Below, in pieces: positions 27,307 through 35,284 of a stretch of 64,000 bases of DNA. The stretch comes from Clostridia bacterium. GTDB taxonomy: Bacteria > Bacillota > Clostridia > Oscillospirales > Acutalibacteraceae. The notes under the pieces are model-generated. The model did not search any database. It worked only from the letters and a program-made list of their open reading frames with translations, and was not told the DNA's origin. How positions within the stretch are numbered: the first letter of the stretch is position 1; every line of letters begins with the position of its first letter. The stretch is from assembly GCA_017441385.1 (NCBI GenBank), contig JAFRXY010000025.1:62001-126000 (forward strand), in the 5' to 3' direction. A program made the position numbers and the translations under genes.

Positions 27307-28950
27307 TTGGAAACAGTAATAACATCAATCAAAAAAGTGGTGATCAGCTTGACGGGGACTCTATTGTTTGACCTGATCGGGTTTTCTTCGGGGGAGGACA
27401 GCGGGAAGGACGAGCAGAGCGGTGAGAATGCGCCGAACGAAGCGTCTTCCGCCGAATCCTGCGGACTGTTCGACATCAGTCCGGCCTACGACAGGCCGGT
27501 TTCGCCGGATTATCAGAGCAATCTGGACTACTGCCGCCGGCTCAAGGGAAAGAACGCCGACCTGCTGATTCGGGAATTCAACCTTGCGGACGGGCGGCGG
27601 AGCTTTCTGCTGCTGGTGGACGGACTTTGCTCCAAACAGAGCGCCGAGCAGAATCTGATTCTGCCCGCCATGCGGCTGCAGCTTTCCGGCCATCCCGACA
27701 GCATGCCGCCGCTCAAGCAGATTTCCTCCGTCATTCTCAACACGGAACTGAGCGAGCAGCCCAGTCTTTCCAAGGGCTATATCGCTGCGCTGACCGGCGA
27801 TCTCTTTCTCTGCGTGGAAGGGCTGAATGTCGGCTTCGTGGTGGGGGCGCGGAGCATAGAATCGCGTTCGGTGTCGCCCAGCGAGACGGCCGGTTCGGTG
27901 GCGGGACCGCACGAAGGCTTCACCGAGAATCTCCGCACCAACACGGCGCTGATTCGCCGGCGCATTTCCGACCCGAACTTCACCATTGAAATGATGCAGG
28001 TCGGGCTTCGTTCCCACACCGCCGTCGCGCTGTGCTACATCAACGGTGTGACCAATCCGGCGCTGACCGACGCCCTGCGGAGCAATATTCAGGCTGTCAC
28101 GGTCGATCTTCTGGGGGACGCGGGGGAGCTTGCCCAGCTCATCGAGCAGTACCCGATCAGTCCCCTTCCGCAGATCGATTCCACCGAAAAGCCGGACACC
28201 GCCGCCGCCGAAATCTGTCAGGGACGCGCGGCGATCATCGTCAACGGAAGTCCCTGTGTGCTTCTCGCCCCCGCGACGCTTTCCTCCATGATGCAGGTCA
28301 CGGAAGACAGATACCAGCGCTGGACCTATTCCTCCTTCCTGAAAATACTGCGCTGGGTCGCGTTTTTCCTATCCATTACCGCGCCTTCGCTCTATGTCGC
28401 GGTGGTTGCCTACAATCCCGGACTGCTGCCGGTCGATCTGCTTCTGCTGTCGGCGGCCAACAGAATCAACGTGCCTTTCAGCGCGGTCACGGAGGTCGTC
28501 ATTCTGGAATTCTTCATTGAACTGCTTCGGGAAGCCAGCATACGCCTGCCGGGGAGCATCAGCTCGGCAATGTCCATCGTGGGCGGCCTGATCGTGGGGG
28601 ACGCGGCCATCCGGGCGGGATTGGTGAGCCCTCTGCTGATCATCATTATCGGCCTGACCTCCCTGACCTCCTTTGTGATTCCCTCCTACGAACTGGCGTC
28701 TTCCCTGCGTCTGGTGAAGTATTTCCTGCTGGCGCTTTCGGCGGTCTTCGGAATATTCGGGCTGACGGTGGGGCTGGTGCTGTTCGTGTCGCAGCTCTGT
28801 GCGCTGTATTCCTACGGCACGGAATTCACCGCGCCCTTTTCTCCCGCCTACCGCAAGGGATTTATCGAAAGCCTGATCGAACTTCCGATCTTCCGGCGGG
28901 ACACCCGGCCGGAATACTATGAGCCGATCGACCTTATCCGAATGAAGTGA
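27307..28950 (+). CDS. gerAA: Spore germinant receptor subunit A (GerAA/SpoVAF family)
   Basis: The product has 547 residues. GerA-type A subunits sit in the inner spore membrane and form the receptor with B and C subunits. The N-terminal soluble domain begins after a hydrophobic lead; NLDYCRRLKGKNADL and VGLRSHTAVALCYI are typical of the family. The C-terminal part has several membrane segments starting at KILRWVAFFLSITAPSLYVA, with the LPGSISSAMSIVGGL-type motif. TTG 27307 has no ribosome site; TTG 27349, behind GTGGTGAT, is a credible alternative start. Genes for the B and C subunits follow in order, so the organism is likely spore-forming. Confidence 0.9.
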   Translation: METVITSIKKVVISLTGTLLFDLIGFSSGEDSGKDEQSGENAPNEASSAESCGLFDISPAYDRPVSPDYQSNLDYCRRLKGKNADLLIREFNLADGRRSFLLLVDGLCSKQSAEQNLILPAMRLQLSGHPDSMPPLKQISSVILNTELSEQPSLSKGYIAALTGDLFLCVEGLNVGFVVGARSIESRSVSPSETAGSVAGPHEGFTENLRTNTALIRRRISDPNFTIEMMQVGLRSHTAVALCYINGVTNPALTDALRSNIQAVTVDLLGDAGELAQLIEQYPISPLPQIDSTEKPDTAAAEICQGRAAIIVNGSPCVLLAPATLSSMMQVTEDRYQRWTYSSFLKILRWVAFFLSITAPSLYVAVVAYNPGLLPVDLLLLSAANRINVPFSAVTEVVILEFFIELLREASIRLPGSISSAMSIVGGLIVGDAAIRAGLVSPLLIIIIGLTSLTSFVIPSYELASSLRLVKYFLLALSAVFGIFGLTVGLVLFVSQLCALYSYGTEFTAPFSPAYRKGFIESLIELPIFRRDTRPEYYEPIDLIRMK

Positions 28951-28955
28951 ACGTG

Positions 28956-30047
28956 ATGAATGAGAACAACGCAAATTCCGCCTTCTCCGAATGGCAGCTC
29001 ACCGTGCTGGTGATGACCGCCGGCATGGGGGGCATGTATTTCTACCCCGAGACTTTCGGCAGGTGGTCGGGAATGGAATTGCTGCTGGCGGCGGCGGCTG
29101 TGCTGCTTGCCATGGGAATGCTGGCGAAATGCTTTTCCCTGAGCCAAAGTCTTTCCTTCCCGGAACTGCTGCGGGAAAATTTCGGCGGACTGCCGGCGAG
29201 AATCATTCTGGCGGGGACGGCGGTCTACTTCGCCGCCGAAATCTGCTGCGTGACGGTGAAGCAGACCCGCATGACAGGACTGTTCCTGCTGGAAAAGACC
29301 CCGCCGCAGGTCATTCCGGCGGTGGCGCTGCTGACGGTCTGCTTCCTCATCACATCGGGCATCCGTCAGGTGGCGCGGACGGCGGAACTGCTTTTTCCGG
29401 CGGTGGCGGTTCCGCTGCTCTTCATACTGACGATGGGACTTTTCACGCTGGATTACGGGGAGCTTCTTCCGCTGCTGCGGCCGGGGCGGCTGCCTTCCGT
29501 GCCGGCGGAGCAATGGCTGTCCCACTGGCTTTCGCCGCTGGGGGGGATTGCGGCGGCGGCCTTCTTCGCGGGGTATTACGAAAAAAGGCGGCTGCGGCGC
29601 TGCCTTCTTTCCGGAACGCTGCTGCTGTCGGTGCTGTGCGTGGGGGTGCTGGTCTGCTGTGCGGGGGTCTTCTCGGTGGAAGGCACCAATCACCTTGCCT
29701 TCCCGCTCACGGAACTTTCCCGCGTGGTGAGCATAGGGAATATTTCGCTCAACCACCGCTTCGACATTCTCTATATCATGATTTATAACGCCGTCACGCT
29801 GCTGTCGGCGGGCATTCTGCTCTACTGCTGCTGCATTTCGCTCTGCGGGGCATTCCATGTCAGAAGCCACAGCGTTTTCAATTTCCTGCTGCTGCCGGTG
29901 ATTTACACGCTGTCCTACGTCAGTCTGTCGGACGACCGGATTGCCATTCTGATAGCGGACGGGGGGAAGGTGATTTTTCTGTTCGGGCTGATACCGGCAA
30001 TCTATCTGGCGACGATATGGAAAAAAAGGAAAGCGCGTAGCGCTTAA
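28956..30047 (+). CDS. gerAB: Spore germinant receptor subunit B (GerAB family permease)
   Basis: The product has about 363 residues and roughly ten hydrophobic segments, belonging to the APC-like spore germination permease family that binds the germinant. It directly follows gerAA and precedes gerAC. Start choice is uncertain: ATG 28956, GTG 28953 and GTG 28947 are in frame and none has a strong ribosome site; the gene probably relies on coupling to the gerAA stop at 28950. Identification rests on hydrophobicity, length and operon position more than on one motif. Confidence 0.85.
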   Translation: MNENNANSAFSEWQLTVLVMTAGMGGMYFYPETFGRWSGMELLLAAAAVLLAMGMLAKCFSLSQSLSFPELLRENFGGLPARIILAGTAVYFAAEICCVTVKQTRMTGLFLLEKTPPQVIPAVALLTVCFLITSGIRQVARTAELLFPAVAVPLLFILTMGLFTLDYGELLPLLRPGRLPSVPAEQWLSHWLSPLGGIAAAAFFAGYYEKRRLRRCLLSGTLLLSVLCVGVLVCCAGVFSVEGTNHLAFPLTELSRVVSIGNISLNHRFDILYIMIYNAVTLLSAGILLYCCCISLCGAFHVRSHSVFNFLLLPVIYTLSYVSLSDDRIAILIADGGKVIFLFGLIPAIYLATIWKKRKARSA

Positions 30048-30247
30048 TCAGCGAGCGTATGGGTGCTGGCTGTCGGCAAGCGACAGCCGGGACTGGTTCC
30101 CTGCCGGGGGTCTGGGGGCAGCGCACCACGAGGGAGACGAAGTCGACCGGGCAAGACGGGCTAAGAACACGATAAAAGTCAGGCGACTACAGAAACAGCC
30201 CCATACCGTGATGATCCTTGCCCCGAATAAAGAAAGGAGTCCATCGC
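30048..30247 (+). other. Intergenic insertion with stem-loop inside the gerA operon
   Basis: A 200-base gap separates gerAB from gerAC, whereas the other gerA junctions are tight. It contains a perfect stem GGCTGTCG/CGACAGCC (30068-30075 with 30081-30088) around GCAAG. A GC-rich segment, CTGCCGGGGGTCTGGGGGCA, follows; it resembles intergenic repeats seen in GC-rich Clostridia. No T run follows the hairpin, so it is not a classical terminator. The end of the gap supplies the gerAC ribosome site AAAGGAG. Confidence 0.6.
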
Positions 30248-31381
30248 GTGCATATTTTCAGAATTCCAATCAGAATCACGCTGGCGGCGGCCGGAATGCT
30301 TGCCGCGCTTCTGCTGACCGGCTGCTGGGACGACGCGGAGATCAACGGCCGCGCCTTCGTGCTGGGCTTCGGGGCGGACGGCGGGGAAGAAGGGTATCAA
30401 TTCACATTCCAGCTGGCCATTCCGGTGAGCGGAGAGAGCGATTCCTCCGGCTCCATCCTGTATGACGCCCGCACGGTAACGGGGGACACGCCGGCGGCCG
30501 CGGTGCGGACGCTGGAAAAAGATCTCGGCAGGCAGATCAATTTCGAGCAGCTCAGCCTGATTGTGATAGGGGAAGATCTTTCGCAAAGGAACTTCACCGG
30601 GCTGACCGATTATTTCTTCCGGCGGGCGTCGGTGCGAAGGCAGAGCTGCATTGCGGTCTGTGCGGGAAGCGCCGGGGCATTCTTCGGCCATTCCGCCGCA
30701 GGCAGGGCAATTTCCACCGAAGCGGCCAGCGCCCTGCAAAGCTACGACGCGGGAGGCGGCATCGCCATGAATCTCTTTTCGCTCTACAAGGCGCTGGTCA
30801 ACCGGGACGAATTCTTTCTCCCCCGGATTTCGGCGGAAGGAGAGGGCGAAGGGTCGCAGCTGGCCATTTCAGGCGCGGCGGCCTACGGGAGGGAGGGGGA
30901 ATACCGCGGAGAAGCGGGCGGGGAAGAGCTGGAGCTTCTGCGGCTGACCCGCGGCTCTGGCATCGGCGGCTCGCTATCGGTGAAGGACGGACAGGGGAAT
31001 CTGTATTGCTGTGAAGTCCGGCAGTCGGACTGCTCGGTGAAATGCCGGATCAATAACGGCGTTCCGGCATTCCGGATTCATCTGGAGCTTGTGATCATTC
31101 CCCTCGACACGCGGGGAGAAGGGGGCGGGGAATATTCCGACGGGCGGCTCAGAGCGATATCGGAGGAGGCGGGACAGTCGGTCAGAGAACGGCTGGAAGC
31201 CCTCGCCCTCCGGAGCCGGGAATCGCTCGGTTCGTCGGTGCTGGGATTGCAGGACATTATCCGGCAGCGTCAGCCCGACTGGTATGGACTTCACGAGAAG
31301 GAATGGGAGAAATTCTTCCGCAAATCCGAAATTGAAATCACGGTCAATTGCACAGTGGCAGGAGGCGGACTCACAAAATGA
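30248..31381 (+). CDS. gerAC: Spore germinant receptor subunit C lipoprotein (GerAC family)
   Basis: The product has 377 residues. GTG 30248 is chosen because AAAGGAG ends eight bases earlier; TTG 30218 lies upstream of that site. The N-terminus is a lipoprotein signal with lipobox LLTGC, acylated at Cys26, followed by WDDAEINGRAFVLGFG, characteristic of GerAC/GerBC proteins. The C-terminal region WYGLHEKEWEKFF is also typical. It anchors on the spore inner membrane and completes the receptor. Its stop overlaps the start of a small membrane gene. Confidence 0.92.
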   Translation: MHIFRIPIRITLAAAGMLAALLLTGCWDDAEINGRAFVLGFGADGGEEGYQFTFQLAIPVSGESDSSGSILYDARTVTGDTPAAAVRTLEKDLGRQINFEQLSLIVIGEDLSQRNFTGLTDYFFRRASVRRQSCIAVCAGSAGAFFGHSAAGRAISTEAASALQSYDAGGGIAMNLFSLYKALVNRDEFFLPRISAEGEGEGSQLAISGAAAYGREGEYRGEAGGEELELLRLTRGSGIGGSLSVKDGQGNLYCCEVRQSDCSVKCRINNGVPAFRIHLELVIIPLDTRGEGGGEYSDGRLRAISEEAGQSVRERLEALALRSRESLGSSVLGLQDIIRQRQPDWYGLHEKEWEKFFRKSEIEITVNCTVAGGGLTK

Positions 31382-31560
31382 AGCTGGAATTACCCACGGC
31401 TGTCATCGTGCTGCTTCTGGCGGCATGGCTGGGACAGGTGAGACTTTACAGGGGAATGCAGGGAGAGCAGTATTCCACCGAACGAGCTATTGCAAAATAC
31501 GGCGGTACAGCGTGTTTGTTCACCGCAATTGCGCTTTTCTTCATTCAGTTTATTTGCTGA
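31378..31560 (+). CDS. Small membrane protein at the end of the gerA operon
   Basis: A 60-residue protein with two hydrophobic segments (LPTAVIVLLLAAWLGQV and GTACLFTAIALFFIQFIC) joined by a charged loop. ATG 31378 overlaps the gerAC stop as ATGA, strongly suggesting coupled translation. Small fourth genes (gerXD-like, two membrane segments) accompany some germinant receptor operons; this may be such a subunit, though I do not recognise its sequence. Confidence 0.65.
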   Translation: MKLELPTAVIVLLLAAWLGQVRLYRGMQGEQYSTERAIAKYGGTACLFTAIALFFIQFIC

Positions 31561-31984
31561 ATATTTTTACAATTATTCTGCTGCATGATCGGCGGCGGCA
31601 GCGGCGGCAGGCAGCCTCAGCATTCAGCGTTTTGCACAATCACGCAAAAGCAGGCAGGCAAAATTTTTCGGCAAAAAATTTTGCAGCGGCTTTGCTTTTG
31701 TCTGCTTTGCTTTGCTTTACTTTGCTTTTATTTCCTTTTGTTTTGTTTTCTTTTCTTTGTGGCATTATTGCTGCATTTACCGGGGTAAATGTTGCGGGAA
31801 CGTCCTGTAACAGGACTTCAGGCGCGATTTCTTTTGATGTTCTTCTCACATGCAGACGACAGTTGACTCCTGAGTTTTTGCCGCGGGAAGTTTTATGTAA
31901 CCGGATGAGAAAGCTCCCGTAAAAAAATATCATCGTTGCGCCGGATTGCGTGATTGTATAATTTTACCAAAAATGACATTTCTA
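31561..31984. other. Non-coding gap with hairpin and pyrimidine-rich tract
   Basis: About 420 bases without a convincing gene. It holds an 11-base-pair inverted repeat GCAAAATTTTT/AAAAATTTTGC (31658-31668 with 31674-31684). A low-complexity tract of repeated CTTTG/CTTTT units (31689-31759) follows immediately. The hairpin may end gerA transcription. Short open frames here are low-complexity and lack ribosome sites. Confidence 0.6.
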
Positions 31985-32013
31985 TTGGCAATTTCAAAAT
32001 TCTGTGATAAAAT
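31985..32013 (+). promoter_or_regulatory. Promoter of recD2
   Basis: TTGGCA (31985-31990), a 17-base spacer and TAAAAT (32008-32013), 60 bases before the start codon. Confidence 0.75.
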
Positions 32014-32072
32014 AATAAGACAGGCAAAGTATGAGAAAAATGATGCTGTAAAACGACGGGGGAGGTGAGGGA

Positions 32073-34298
32073 ATGCCCGATATGGAACGAGCCGGACAAA
32101 AGCTGGATGAAATTACCGGAACGGTGGAAGAAATCACCTTCCGCAACGAGCAGAGCGGATTCACCGTGCTGGAACTGGACGCGGAGGACGATCTTGTGAT
32201 CGCCGTCGGGGTGCTGCCGCCGGTCAATTCCGGCGAGGAAGTGCATATGTACGGGCATTGGACCACTCACCCGAAATTCGGCCGACAGTTTGCCGCCGAG
32301 AGCTGCGAAAGCAAAATGCCCTCCGGCGCGTCGGCCATTCTGCGCTATCTTTCTTCCGGCGCGGTCAAGGGCATCGGCCCTTCCACCGCCACCAAAATCG
32401 TCGAGGCCTTCGGCGGCCGCACGCTGGAAATCATCGAGAGCCAGCCCGAACGGCTTGCAGAGATCCGCGGCATTTCCAAGGCCAAGGCGGAGCAGATTTC
32501 GCAGGACTTCCGCGCCCACTTCGGACTGCGGGAAGCAATGGCGTTTCTGGGGCAGTACCACATCACCCCCCATCAGGCGCTTGCCGTCTGGAAGCGGTTC
32601 GGGGTAGGCTGCATCGAGCTGATCAAGGACGACCCCTATGTGCTTTGCGCCGACGGGCTGAATATCGGCTTCGAGCGGGTGGACGCCATCGCCATGAGCA
32701 TGGAAAAATCCCCCGACAGCGGCCGCCGCATTGCCGCCGGCATTACATACGTGCTGACCCACAACCTCGGCAACGGCCACACCTGCCTGCCCAAAGAGAA
32801 GCTGCTGGACGTGGCGTCCTCGCTGCTGGAAATCGACCGCGCCGCCGTCGCGGAGCAGCTGGAAGAAGCGCTGGACGACAGCGAATTCATGCAGGACGAG
32901 ATAAGGGGAGAGGCATTTATCTTCCTGCCCTATGTCTACGAAGCGGAACTCTACTGCGCCGGCAGAATCGCCACCATGGCGATGTGTCCCGCCGAACCCG
33001 TCCGGAATTACGTCCGGCAGATGGAACTGATCGAGAACATGACCGGCATATCCTACGACGGACATCAGACCGAGGCCATCGACGCGGCGATGAACAAGGG
33101 ACTTCTTGTGCTGACCGGCGGCCCCGGCACCGGCAAGACCACCACCCTCAACGCCATCATCCAGCTGCTGGAAATTTACGGGCATAAAGTCGCCATTGCC
33201 GCTCCGACGGGACGCGCGGCCAAGCGCATCACCGAAATCACCGGCCACGAAGCCAAGACCATTCACCGCCTGCTGGAGGTGGAATGGGGGGAGAACGACA
33301 CGCAGTCCTTCGCCCGCAACGAAAAGAATCCCCTTGACTGCGACGCGCTCATCGTGGACGAACTTTCCATGACCGACATCCTGCTCTTCCAGAGCCTGCT
33401 CCGGGCGGTGAAATTCGGCTGCCGGCTGGTGCTGGTGGGGGACAGAGATCAGCTTCCCAGCGTCGGGGCGGGGAATGTGCTGGGGGATCTCATTCAATCG
33501 GGGCGGGTGCCGGTGGTGGCGCTCACCGAAGTCTTCCGTCAGGCGCAGAAGAGCGCGATTATCATGAACGCCCACAGAATCGTCAGCGGTGAACCTCCCG
33601 TGCTCGACCTCAGGGACAACGACTTTTTCTTCCTGCCCATGCGGGAGTCGGAAAAGATCATCCAGACGATCAGCGACCTCTGTTTCAGGCGGCTGCCCGA
33701 CGCCTACGGATTCAACCCGCTGAAAGACATACAGGTGCTCTGCCCCGGGCGGAAGGGGGAACTCGGCACGGCGGAGCTGAACCGGGTGCTCCAGCAGCGC
33801 TTCAACCCCCAGCATCAGAAACGCCCGGAAATCAAGATAGGCGGGGTGACCTTCCGACAGGGCGACAAGATCATGCAGGTCAAAAACAATTACAACGTGG
33901 AGTGGACAAAGGACGACGGCACCGAGGGAACCGGCATCTTCAACGGCGACGTGGGCATGCTGGAGGAAATCGACAAACTGCGCGGCATCCTGAAAGTCCG
34001 GTTTGACGACCGCACGGCGACCTATTCCGTCGACAATGCCGACGAGCTGGAACACGCCTACGCCATCACGGTGCACAAGAGTCAGGGCAGCGAATTCCCT
34101 GCGGTCATCCTTCCGATGTACCCCATGGCGCCCCAGCTCTGCTACCGCAATCTTCTCTACACCGCTGTCACCCGTGCGCGTTCCATTCTCATCATGGTGG
34201 GGCACAGGCAGATCGTCTACCGCATGGTACAGAATCAGAAAAAGACCCTGCGCTACTCCGCGCTGGACGTATTTTTAAGACGAAACACGCTTAATTAG
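32073..34298 (+). CDS. recD2: RecD2-type 5'-3' DNA helicase
   Basis: A 741-residue superfamily 1B helicase acting in DNA repair without RecBC partners. The N-terminal region has an OB-like start and helix-hairpin-helix repeats (YLSSGAVKGIGPSTATKI, ISKAKAEQI). The motor carries Walker A GGPGTGKTT near residue 349, Walker B IVDELSM near 427, GDRDQLPSVGAG, and the late motifs HKSQGSEF and YTAVTRAR. GGAGGTGAG precedes the start region. Length and N-terminal extension match RecD2 rather than RecD of RecBCD. It is followed by comFC in the same direction, probably in one transcript. Confidence 0.95.
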   Translation: MPDMERAGQKLDEITGTVEEITFRNEQSGFTVLELDAEDDLVIAVGVLPPVNSGEEVHMYGHWTTHPKFGRQFAAESCESKMPSGASAILRYLSSGAVKGIGPSTATKIVEAFGGRTLEIIESQPERLAEIRGISKAKAEQISQDFRAHFGLREAMAFLGQYHITPHQALAVWKRFGVGCIELIKDDPYVLCADGLNIGFERVDAIAMSMEKSPDSGRRIAAGITYVLTHNLGNGHTCLPKEKLLDVASSLLEIDRAAVAEQLEEALDDSEFMQDEIRGEAFIFLPYVYEAELYCAGRIATMAMCPAEPVRNYVRQMELIENMTGISYDGHQTEAIDAAMNKGLLVLTGGPGTGKTTTLNAIIQLLEIYGHKVAIAAPTGRAAKRITEITGHEAKTIHRLLEVEWGENDTQSFARNEKNPLDCDALIVDELSMTDILLFQSLLRAVKFGCRLVLVGDRDQLPSVGAGNVLGDLIQSGRVPVVALTEVFRQAQKSAIIMNAHRIVSGEPPVLDLRDNDFFFLPMRESEKIIQTISDLCFRRLPDAYGFNPLKDIQVLCPGRKGELGTAELNRVLQQRFNPQHQKRPEIKIGGVTFRQGDKIMQVKNNYNVEWTKDDGTEGTGIFNGDVGMLEEIDKLRGILKVRFDDRTATYSVDNADELEHAYAITVHKSQGSEFPAVILPMYPMAPQLCYRNLLYTAVTRARSILIMVGHRQIVYRMVQNQKKTLRYSALDVFLRRNTLN

Positions 34299-34349
34299 TT
34301 TAAGTACTGACTCTGAGAAATAAAAGCACATCTTCAGGAGGAACTTTTT

Positions 34350-35105
34350 ATGGGATTGCTTGACACCATAAAGGAGAAGGTTGCGGAGGCGGCCTATCCA
34401 AGACGCTGTCCTCTCTGCGGCGCTCTTATTAACAGCAATGAGAGAATATGCAGCAGATGTTCCAAGGACGTGGAATTCATCCGCCGCCCGATCTGCCGCA
34501 TCTGCGGCAGGCCGCTCTACACCTGCGCCTGCAGGCGGGGCGAAAACGCCTTTGTCCGGAATGTCTCCCCGCTGGTCTACACAAAGGCGGCGAAGAAGGG
34601 CATTCACCGGATGAAATTCAATGATTCGCCCTATTCCTGTACATATTTCGGCAAGCTGATGGCCAACTCGGTCAGGACGGAATACTTCGACTGCGGCGTG
34701 CGTTTCGACTGCGTGGTGTATGTGCCTATGCACCGTGACGATTTCCGCTCCAGGGGCTACAATCAGGCAATGCTCCTCGCCAGAACCGTGGCGGATGAAA
34801 TCGAAGTGCCGCTTCTCTCCAAGGCGCTTGTCAAGAATTTCCGGAACCGTCCGCAGCATACCCTTTCCTTCATGGAACGCAAGCGCAATGTCCAAGGGGC
34901 TTTCAGTGTGCCGCGTCCCGAACTGGTCAAGGGAAAGACCCTGCTTCTCTGCGACGACGTGACCACTTCCGGCACCACCCTCAACGAATGCGCGGTGACG
35001 CTTCTCGACGCGGGGGCCAAGGCGGTCTACTGCGTGACCGCCGCGGTCGCGGTCATGTCCGAAATGCCTGCCATCAAGGCGGCGGCGTTCGGCGCGGGGT
35101 ATTGA
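34350..35105 (+). CDS. comFC: ComFC/GntX-like phosphoribosyltransferase-fold protein
   Basis: A 251-residue protein. The N-terminal zinc-finger region has paired cysteines (CPLCG, CSRC, CRICGRPLYTCAC); the C-terminal phosphoribosyltransferase fold has the PRPP-loop motif LLLCDDVTTSGTTL. ComFC/GntX proteins support uptake or handling of transforming DNA, though their catalytic role is unclear. GGAGG is well placed before ATG 34350. Pairing with a RecD2 helicase suits a DNA-processing context. No comFA is adjacent. Confidence 0.92.
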   Translation: MGLLDTIKEKVAEAAYPRRCPLCGALINSNERICSRCSKDVEFIRRPICRICGRPLYTCACRRGENAFVRNVSPLVYTKAAKKGIHRMKFNDSPYSCTYFGKLMANSVRTEYFDCGVRFDCVVYVPMHRDDFRSRGYNQAMLLARTVADEIEVPLLSKALVKNFRNRPQHTLSFMERKRNVQGAFSVPRPELVKGKTLLLCDDVTTSGTTLNECAVTLLDAGAKAVYCVTAAVAVMSEMPAIKAAAFGAGY

Positions 35106-35146
35106 ACCGGCTCTTGATTCTTTTGGCGGTTTTTTACCAATTCTAC

Positions 35147-35175
35147 TTGAAATTAAGAAAATTTAATGGTATAAT
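35147..35175 (+). promoter_or_regulatory. Promoter of the large BspA-like surface protein
   Basis: TTGAAA (35147-35152), a 17-base spacer and consensus TATAAT (35170-35175). The predicted transcript start is near 35182, giving a leader of about 100 bases. Confidence 0.85.
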
Positions 35176-35184
35176 GATAAACGA

Positions 35185-35230
35185 AAAAGGCCTGCGGGGC
35201 GTAATTGGGGTATGCGCTCACGGGCCTTTT
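35185..35230 (+). other. Hairpin at the 5' end of the surface-protein mRNA
   Basis: AAAAGGCC (35185-35192) pairs with GGCCTTTT (35223-35230), closing a loop of 30 bases. It begins within a few bases of the predicted transcript start. It could stabilise the mRNA, act as an attenuator (a short T run closes it), or end comFC transcription. Confidence 0.55.
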
Positions 35231-35284
35231 AGATATTTATTTCGTTCGCGAACTTTTGAAATTCTATGAAAGGATGATCCACAC

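Noticed and set aside
31640..31933. 97-codon minus-strand frame rich in Lys and Ser
   Set aside because: It translates the low-complexity CTTTG tract and has no ribosome site.
31893..34205. 770-codon open frame on the minus strand
   Set aside because: Antisense to recD2, which has all helicase motifs; the minus frame has low-information composition and no start signals.
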